Assembly: GCA_000320545.1 (NCBI GenBank)
Contig: ADNK01002228.1
Location: 1 to 26,692 of the forward strand
From: Bigelowiella natans CCMP2755
Taxonomy: Eukaryota; Cercozoa; Chlorarachniophyceae
DNA length: 26,692 nt
Direction: 5' to 3'
The number at the start of each line of letters is the position of its first letter. Within the stretch, counting starts at the first letter, position 1. Below, piece by piece: positions 13,201 through 22,596 of the stretch. Made by a program: the position numbers and the translations under genes. Under the pieces are notes generated by a model, which did no database searches, was not told where the DNA came from, and saw only the letters and a program-made list of their open reading frames with translations.

Positions 13201-16200
13201 TCTGAACACACTAGCCCGAATCGCGGGATGCTTAAACGTCCTATCCGGCCACAAAGAACCGAAGAGAGAGGGTTCGCGAGTAGTCATGGAAAGTGATGGG
13301 GAAGTACTCTCTGGAACAGTCGTCGAAATCACTGAAAGGGTGCCTAGTGAGGATGATGCCTCCAAGAGCACGAAGAAGAAGAAGAAGGGCGATACGGAGA
13401 AAGTGTACTCGATTCACTTCGATAACGGCGACGATTATACAACCTCCGACGAGAGCTGCGTGGATTTCATTCCCGATGTGCCGCTCTCCATGGAGGCTCT
13501 AGAGGGCTTCCACAAGTCTCTCGAGGAAATGTCAAAGTTTATCGGGTCGACTTCGGAGGATTTTGCAGTCTCCGGGATGAGCTCTATGAAGCAGGTGTCT
13601 GCGTCGGCGTTGCTGCTGCACATCCGATCGCAGGTTCTCAAGGCCATAAACTGCCTTGCCCAGCACCAGGCGTTTGGCCAGCAGCTGCTCCTCAACGACT
13701 TCGGCACGATCTTACGCAAGCTCGCGCTCTCGCAGTGCGGGTCCTTTGAAGACTTCAAGCACACCACCGTGTACAACCTGGAGAACCTCTCCCTCACCCT
13801 CTCCCGGCTGCACGAGGAGATGGAGCGCTCGCGGGAGGAGAAGCAGTGGGTGTGGCCGTTTTCGGAAGACCACGTTGACAAGCTCGATGCGCAGGGGATT
13901 CTATACTTCATCGGCACGCAGAGGTACAAGAAAGGCTGGACGAACCCCGCGGACCTGGGCCTGGTTAGCGTCACCGCATCATCGCTCGAATCCGACTCTG
14001 AGCCTCCAAGCTCCATCGTCGGGCGCAAGGCTGTCCGGTGTGTCAGCAAGAACGTCCCCGACCAGTTCTTCATCATAGATTTGAAAACGCTGCGAGTCTG
14101 CCCCAGCCACTACCTGCTGCGGCACTACGTCAGCGCGAATCAGGAAGCTTTGCGGAACTGGGACCTTCTCGGGTCCAACGACGGCCTCACGTGGACTCTG
14201 CTGAGCGCGCATTCGGACGACAATGCGCTGAAGAAGAAGGGAGGGTGCCACACGTGGCCTGTTGCCTCCGACGGGTGCTTCTACCAGATGTTCAAGATCC
14301 TCCAGAACGGCCCGAATAGTAACAAGACCAACTATCTGGCGATCAGCGGGTTTGAGCTGTATGGCACCGTGCAGGAGAACGGCTCGATGCTGAAGCGGCC
14401 AAAGCGCCAGGGCGAGACGGACGTCCTCGAGCTAGACTCGGAGGACGGCGACGAGATGAGCGCGAGCGGCGGCGGCGGCGGCAGCGGCCAGTGGGGCTAT
14501 CAGGGAGACGAGGTGTACTGCTGGGGCACTTCGAGCTACAACATGCTCCCGCAGGGCACCAACTCCGTCAGCACGCCGACGATCATCCCCCCCGACATGT
14601 TCAACGGAGAGAGGATCGCAATGGTCGCCTCCTTTTACCTGACCGTGATAGCGCTCACGGACACCGGCCGGGTGTACGCCTGGGGGTACGGCTACTACGG
14701 GTCCTGCGGCCTGGGGCACAACCAGAACGTCCAAAAGCCCACCTTGGTGAAGGCTCTGGAGGAGGAGCGAATCGTGATGGTGTCTACGGGAGAAGGATTC
14801 ACTGCCTGCGTGACCGAGGACGGGCGGCTGTTTACAATGGGCGATTCGAGCTATGGCCAGCACGGGGACGGGAACACTTCGCCGGCGCGCCACAAGCCTG
14901 TGCAAGTGACCGGCGTCTTGGCGGATAAGAAAGTCGTCAGAGTGGGCACTGGCGGGTACCACATCATCGCGCAGTGCGACGATGGCGATGTCTACGCATG
15001 GGGGTACAACTACTACAAGCAGCTTGGCCTGGCGAACGCCAGCAGCAATTCGGTTCTCCGGCCGACGAAGAGCGAGATTCTCTCAGACCACGAGGTTGAG
15101 TGGGCGCAATGGGCGTGCGGCTATTTCCACTCCATGGCCCTAGATGCACAAGGCAACCTGTACACGTGGGGGACTTACAACAACTCAACCTACCCCGTGT
15201 GTGGGCACGGTGATACGGGGCCTACGGCCGTGCCAAAACGAGTCGAGTTCTTCGATGGGCAGGTTGTCAACAACATCTCTGCCGGACTATATAACTCCTT
15301 CGCGACGACAAACCAGGGACACGCGTATGCGTGGGGCCGGAATCAGCACTATGCGTGTGGCCTTGGCGACTCCGGCGCGACGACGGGCGTGAAGCTGCCG
15401 TTCCGCTGTGTTGGTCTTGAAGACGAGCGAGTGTTGCGTATTCATGGAGGCAACAACCATTCTGCGTGCGTCTGTGAGAGCGGCGCTGTGTACACATGGG
15501 GCTACGGCACCTCCTTCCAGCTAGGCCTCCCCAATGATACTGCACATAAGAAGGCCCCTACTCGAGTACCAGACATGAGTGACAAAGGCTGCCAATGGTC
15601 TTGGGTGCTTGCTGGATATAACGTCACATTCCTCGTGCGATCGACCAAAAAGCTGACTGTCGCAAAGAGGCCGATTCCATACCCCTTTGCGGACAAAACC
15701 GGGGGGGGGGGGGGCATTCCTCCCTACCCTGATATGGCCTTCCTCTGCGGCACCTCTGAAGACTTCTTCGTAAAAGGCTCAAATGTTCTACGGGACTATG
15801 TCCGAGAGGAAGAGTTGCTTCCGGAGGCTCTCGCCGAGCAGAAATCTGAGGGTTCATTCTTCGCATCGATCTGCGACCCCGGAATCGTGAGCGACAACGT
15901 CGCGGAAGATGAGGACGCCTTGGTCGTTCATCGCGGGATCAAGTTGAAGACGTTCGCTCGTAAGAAACAATGGTTTGAAAAATCGTGCGTCTTGCAGCCA
16001 GAGGGCTCCACCACCTGCATTCTTCCGGCTTCTATCGGTTGTGCGGTGAAGATCCCGTTGAAGTCAAAAGAGGAGAGTAAGGAGGAAAAACACAAAGCGA
16101 ACAAGAAACAGAGCGAGGAGAAGAGCAAGGCAGCAGCTGAAAAGGATGCCAAGGACGGCGCCGCGGGCGCGCCACCGGCAACAAAGAAAGATGCCGAATG

Positions 16201-19200
16201 GGAAGCTGAGGAAAGTGTGACATTGTGCAAATTGGCCCATGTTTCCGGCAACAGAGACTCCGAAAACATCTGGGTGATGTCCTATATTATGACCGACAAG
16301 GCATTGACGAGTCCGACCCTTTACATCGTCGCTTCTAACAGCGAAGACCCTGAAGCAGTGACGGTGTACTCAACGAAACTCGTATCGCAAAAGCCGTACG
16401 GATCTCCAGGCACGTTCGCTCGCTTTTTGGTCGTTTCCGATGCCAAAAACGCCCGGGTTTCGGCCTACATCAACGGCTCTCTAGCTGGAAAGATCGATCT
16501 GCTGGAGGAGGGGAGCGACGCAAAAGTGATGACGAAAAAGAAGTCGGACGTCGCTTTCCCGAGTCTTCCTCAAGATTCGGTCACAGCTGAAAGTGGCGCA
16601 ATAGTGAGCTTCGTGGAGGGATTTGATGGCCATGTGCGTGATCTGACTCTGTGGCGTTTCGCTTTGGACGCAGACCTCGCTAAGAGGGCGCGTGGGGGGG
16701 TAGGGTTCTGCGCCGAGGACCTACGAACTGATCTCGAGCGGAAAGACGCCATCCAGACGATCGACTTCCACTGTGATGACCATAAACTTCCTAAGAACGT
16801 CAGCCTGAACCTCGGCGAGCCCCAGTTCTGCCAGGTGAAGCACTTCGAGGCAAAGAATCGGGAAGGAAAGGAATGGGCTCTCAGCGTCGCCGAAAAGTCC
16901 GTCGTTCGCGTCACGCGAGCAGTCCAGCTCAAGAGGCCCAAGCTCAACGCCTGGACGCTAGTCTTAGATATGATGGTGGAGAAGCTTCCTGAGATGCAGC
17001 AAGCCGTTCTGAACTGCGACGTCGAGTGTGCCAGCGCGGCAGAGGTTTACATCAGTAGCGACGGACGCGTGCGCGCTCTCGGAAAGACTGCAGGGCGGAA
17101 ATTGGCCATTTGCAAGCCGATGGTTTGGCATAGGTTCGTGGTCGTCTGCCGCTTGGACACAACTCAGAAAAAGTCCTTCCTTCGAGTATTCATCGACGGG
17201 AAGCCCGCTCTAGTGATCTTGGGAGACGAGCAGCTCAAGCCGGGCGGCCGCTACGCGATGGACTCGGACTTCTTCTTATCTGGCGACGCCAACGACAAGC
17301 ACAAGCTTCCGATAAACGTGCGAAGAATCCAGCTGTGGCCGTCGAGCTTGAAGCCAGACCAGGTCCGGGGCTTTGGGGATGTGCTGCAACCGCTCTCGGC
17401 CAACATCCGACCTGCAGATCTGGTCGGCTCTCTGCGCCTGATGGGCTATCCGCGCCATTGGTGCGCAAAGGCGATTGAGGAGGCAGGGCTCAGCCGGAAA
17501 AAGGCCAGCGACTGGATCTTGGCGAATAAGCCCAATCTAGAGCGCGACGATAAAGCGCGGGAGCACGAGAAAAAATCGTTCAATCTAAGCCTCACCGGGT
17601 ACCCGGTGTCCTGGTGCTCCCGTGCGTTATCGGAGAGCGACGAGGACATGGCCGCGTCGCTCCTCTGGCTGCTTCAGCGCCAGCAAGAGCTAGCCGAGGA
17701 GGACAAGGAAATGTCCGAGGAAGATAAAGCCAAAGGAATCGAGGACGACAAGAAGGCGCGCAGAGCAACTCTGCGGTATGCGACTGAGAAGCCTTCCGGT
17801 ACGCAACAGCTTTACCGTATGCTGAAGTCAACATCTGAGCCACTAGACATCGAATTGACCACGCTGATTCGGAGGGAGCCGGCCGAGCGCGTGACCACGT
17901 TTGACGCAACTTCGTCAGCGATGAGCGGTATCCGTACCGTGCTGCGATTGGACCATAGATTGCACAAAACTCTCTGCGTAATGTACGCGCGACAGGCCAT
18001 CTTGACTCTACTGAGGAACTGGCCGACGGATCTCCCCTTGAAGCTCGACCACATTGGGTCTCTCGACTTCGTCGGCAAGCTGATTCGGCTTGTCGATTTT
18101 ACACGAATTGACGATGGCTTGAACATTATCCGGAAGCCGCTGATGCAGATCTTGAATGAGGAGAGACGAAAGATCGACGGGGACGGCGAAGAGGGCGCAG
18201 CTGAAGCTGCCGAGGGAAAGGACGCATCTCTTTTGGACACAAAATCTGGCAGCGAACCTGCATCGGCTGTGGTGTTTACCAAAGACGCTCCCTTATCGCA
18301 ATACTTGGTGTCCCAAGGCCTGTATCACCTCATAAAGATGTGCTGCGATCCAAAGATGGACGTTGAGAAGGTCGAGAAGGAAGAGAAGGTCTTGACGAGC
18401 TACAATGCTAGCTTGGTCGTCTGGATCAACCATTGCTTCGTCGAGCTGGTGGAGAAGTTCGGCATGAAGCGCTATGGGCGCAGCGTGCTGTCCAAGCAAG
18501 TCGTGAATCTCATCTTCAAGAGCATTGCCGTTCTGACGGGAAGACTTCGCTTGTCATTCGTACAGCTCTTGACCACGCTCATCCGCCACGACGTTGACTA
18601 CGATCTAGAGGCCTGCAACCTACTCAAGGACCTCCTCAACCGTTTGTACACAGAACAGCACCCGAGCAGGAGCTTCTCCCCCTTCTTCCAGGCGCTTCTG
18701 GAGCTGCTGCTCATCATCGAGAAGAAGCAGGAGACCTCGATGGTTTCGACGAATGTAGCAAGGCACTGGATGAGAAGAATCTTGAGGAGGCAGAGAATGA
18801 TACCGCCACCTCGGACCCCAGAGAGTCCGGCAGCGTTCTCGGGGATGACGAAGATTTCGAGCGGCAGGATGATGAAACTCTCGATGATAATAACGGAGAG
18901 GATGAGGACAAGAGCGCAGCAGATAACTCGCAGGCCGACCCCGCAACGGAGGGCGCAGGCAGCAGCGCAAAAGCTCCCGCCTCCCTCTCGTATGAATTTA
19001 AGCATGAGAGCAACCTTGACAGAAAAGGAATCGTGTATTTCGTCGGGTCCCGAGGTGGCGCTGAGCGGTGGGAGAATCCAGGGGAAACTGGGCATGTTTC
19101 TCTCGCGTATTCCTCGATGGACGCCAAGTGCCTCGCGGACGATTTCGAGGTGTTCAACCGCGACCCATATGCTCTGGGATTTTTGACGGACCCCGCAGAT

Positions 19201-21925
19201 CCGAAGCCAACGTTCACTATGGATTTCCATCAACGAAGGATTGTGCCGTCGCACTATACGCTGCGACACGCTGCGCTCGATAAAGTAAACTGCATGCGGA
19301 ACTGGCGTTTAGAGGCGTCTGACGACGGAAAGCTGTGGGTTCCTCTGCGCATCCACGTCGATGATAAGAAGCTGGAGGCGCGAGGGTCGAGCCATACGTG
19401 GACAATTACTTTGAATCCGACGCTCAAAGGCCCCTTCTCGAAGTTCCGCATCGTGGGGACCGGCAACAACTCCTCCGGGAACTCGCAGCTATGCCTGAGC
19501 GGGTTCGAGGTCTACGGCCAAATGACCACGCCGGCCTACACGCCGCTCTCTTTCAATATCTTCGACGCAAGCGACGACCTAGAGTTATCGGCTGATGGCG
19601 AGAACTGGGTCAAGTCGGTTGGGGGGGAGCCGGTGAAAAAGGCGAAAGCAGCGGCGAAGAGCGGCGAGAAGAAAACCAAGATCGCCAGGAGGAGCTTCCC
19701 GGACGACGCTCGGCCTACCGTCGTGCAGTCCACGAAGGGTCGCGTGCTCGCCTGCAAGGCCGTTCAGTCATTCTCCAAGGGAAAGCACTACTTTGCGTTC
19801 AAGATCCTCCGACTGAAGCCGGCAGAGAAGGTGAAAAAAACCAGTATGACGAAGAAGAAGGCCAAGACGGAGGTCACGGTCGGGATCGTGCCCAAGGATT
19901 TCAATGCAGCTGCTGCGCGGAATACAATCGGTTCGCAGGGGGGTTGGGGCTACTCAAACATTGGCCAGAAGCTTCATGGCGGGAAGACGATGGCCTATGG
20001 CGGTCCCTTCAAGACGGGCGACGTCATCGGCATCGAGCTGGATCTCGACTTCAAGAGCATACATTTCTACAGGAACAACGTGTCGCAGGGAGTCGCGTTC
20101 ACGGATGTGGAGGGCTGTTCCGCCTACATCCCTGCGGTGTCGCTCCACATGCAAGGCGTGCAAGTGCAGATTCTGGGCGAAATGCAGCAGCCAAAGACGA
20201 GGGATCCCGAGAATTGGCCGTGGTTCACCAAGGTCATTCTCACCGGTAGGTTGATGCAGTCCTTCGTCGATCGAGAAAGGCACATGTTGCCGTGGGAGTT
20301 CCTGAAACAGGTAAACGTTACCATGGCGGCGCAGGGAATCGGGAGCGCGGAGAGGACCTGGCCAAAAGGACTCAAGGAGGAGGACGTCGACGAGAAGGCA
20401 AAGCTCCCGAAAGTCGAGGTGCGCGCACTGACGGAATACATCGTCCAAGACCGCGAACGCTACGCCAGCATCACGAAGAAAAAGATCAAGTCCAAAAGCG
20501 TGAGGGTTGGCTACTTGCACCTCCTCCACGACGCAAAGCAGTTCTCCCTTCAGGCCGACGCGCAGCTCGTAGCATGTGTCGATCGGATCTGCGACAAGAA
20601 AAACCTATCGGCCAATATTGCCAAGTTTCCGGCGAAGACTTTTGAGCCCGGGCCGCATTTGATGCACTACAAACTGATCGAGGACTGCAAGACGTCCGAC
20701 CTGCAGGTGCGGCTGCTGATCTTGCAGATTCTCAACCTCAAGATCTCCAACATGCTGCCGATGCTCAACTTCTCCGTGAAGCCGGGGATGTCTCCGCTCA
20801 CCGACAGCGTGCGCGCGCTGCGGACGCTGATCTTCTGGTCGACGAAGTCCGAGATGTGGAGCAGCGCGCTGGAAGCCACGCAGACTACGGGGTCCTTCGG
20901 CACCATCAACATCAACCGATTCCGGGCAAACAAACTCCGCGACAAGGGTAAGTGCGACACGAAGGGCAAGCGATCGTGCTTCGCGCAGCTCTTCCGGCAG
21001 CTGAACAAGCGCGAAGTGGCCAACTACCGCATTGGAAAGGGCGTGAGGGCCTGGCGCACTAAATTCCTCGGGGAGGGGGGCATTGACGCCGGGGGACTGT
21101 ATCGTGAGCTTATCTACTGCCTTTGCAAAGAGCTGCAATCGCAACAACTTCCGCTGTTCATTCTTTGTCCGAATGGCCGGGAGCAGATCGGGCAGAATAG
21201 GGACAAATGGGTGCCGAATCCTTCGAGCACGTCGCCGCTTTACCTCGCGATGTACGAGTTCCTGGGGAAGCTGATGGGGCTTGCAATCCGGACTCTCTCT
21301 CTGCTCAATCTCGATCTGCCCTCGATCGTGTGGAAGGCGCTTATCGGTAGTGGCGATTGTTTCATCCCATCCTCTATTTTTTTCCTAAAACTTGTTCTTT
21401 CTCTTTTTTGCCATTTTATTCGGTCGTATTCCTGCTCGAAAACACGCGCGGACACCTGCCGTACCATTGCCATGCCCATTTCTGCCGCATTCCATGCGGT
21501 ATTTTCCAGCTCGCGCGCCAGGACAGCACACGCCGAGCGCAGTAGGCGAGTCGCGCTGAGACAATGCTACTATTCGTGATTGTGTTCTACAGGCGCCGAG
21601 ATCGAGGTCCAGGACGTGATCGACATCGATCGCCTAAGCTTCAAGCTAATCGAGAACATGCGCTCTATGGAGCCCCGCACGGTGGAATTCCAAGCCGGAT
21701 TTCCCGTCGCCAAGCTAAAATTTGATGCTGGTCTGCGGCTCAGCGAAGAAGTGCCTGATCTGATGTTGAAGAAGGGGATGCGGATAATCGCGATTCAGGG
21801 TGATTCCGTCGCGACGAAGGAAGACGCGGAAGCGAAACTGCAGGCCATTTCCTCCTCCAGCGGACCGTGGAGTGTGACCTTTGCAGGAAGGGTAATAACA
21901 CTTTCTCTCTCTTTCAGCGTCCTTT

Positions 21926-21959
<34 letters not shown>

Positions 21960-22551
21960 CAAATACAGTGCGCGTGTTCGCTCGCGCGCGCGCGCGTGTG
22001 TGTGTGTGTGTGTGTGTGCGTGTGAGTGTTTAATATATAAGGGGAAATTTTATGACTGCGTTTTAAAAGCGGATGTCGTTTTTGGTTTGATTTCGTTGTG
22101 TGAGGCATCGGAGTATATCTTTTCCTGGTGATCAACTTGATTTCCACTCAGGTCACACCAGAGCAGTTTAACATGGCCTTTTCCGACACGAAGTTCGTCA
22201 TCGTCGGCAGCGATCAGAAGGAGCGCGAGCTTATTCCAGGCATGTGATTTAATGTGAATAGTAATTGAAGTACAAGGGCTTCAATATCTGAAATCATCAT
22301 ACGTGTTTTCGCATTTGTGTGTATGTGCGTGTGCGTGTAGTTGTCGGCATTCATAACTTGTTTGTGAAATGTCTATTGGTTGGTGCGGTGGTCTCTTTCT
22401 TTCGACTGTACGCAGGAGGCCGACGAAGGGCATTGCAGTGGGAAACTAGGAGGGAGTTCTGCGACCATATCGTTGCATATAGGAAGTCAGAGTTTAAGCA
22501 ACAATGCGCAGCAATGCGACGAGGTGATTTGATTATGTGTGAGAGCGCGAG

Positions 22552-22596
<45 letters not shown>

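Noticed and set aside
18700-18760. Programmed -1 ribosomal frameshift as the first explanation of the frame change
   Set aside because: No slippery heptamer in the zero frame is visible; an indel is simpler. Kept only as an alternative in the findings.
18760-19186. Frame 2 continuation of the long open frame past 18,760
   Set aside because: Arg/Pro/Met-rich and unlike the preceding protein; frame 1 gives an acidic linker and then a discoidin-like domain.
21347-21579. Read-through of the HECT frame to the stop at about 21,577
   Set aside because: The HECT domain would be cut. A donor at 21,347 and an acceptor at 21,592 restore the conserved IGAEIEVQDV join.
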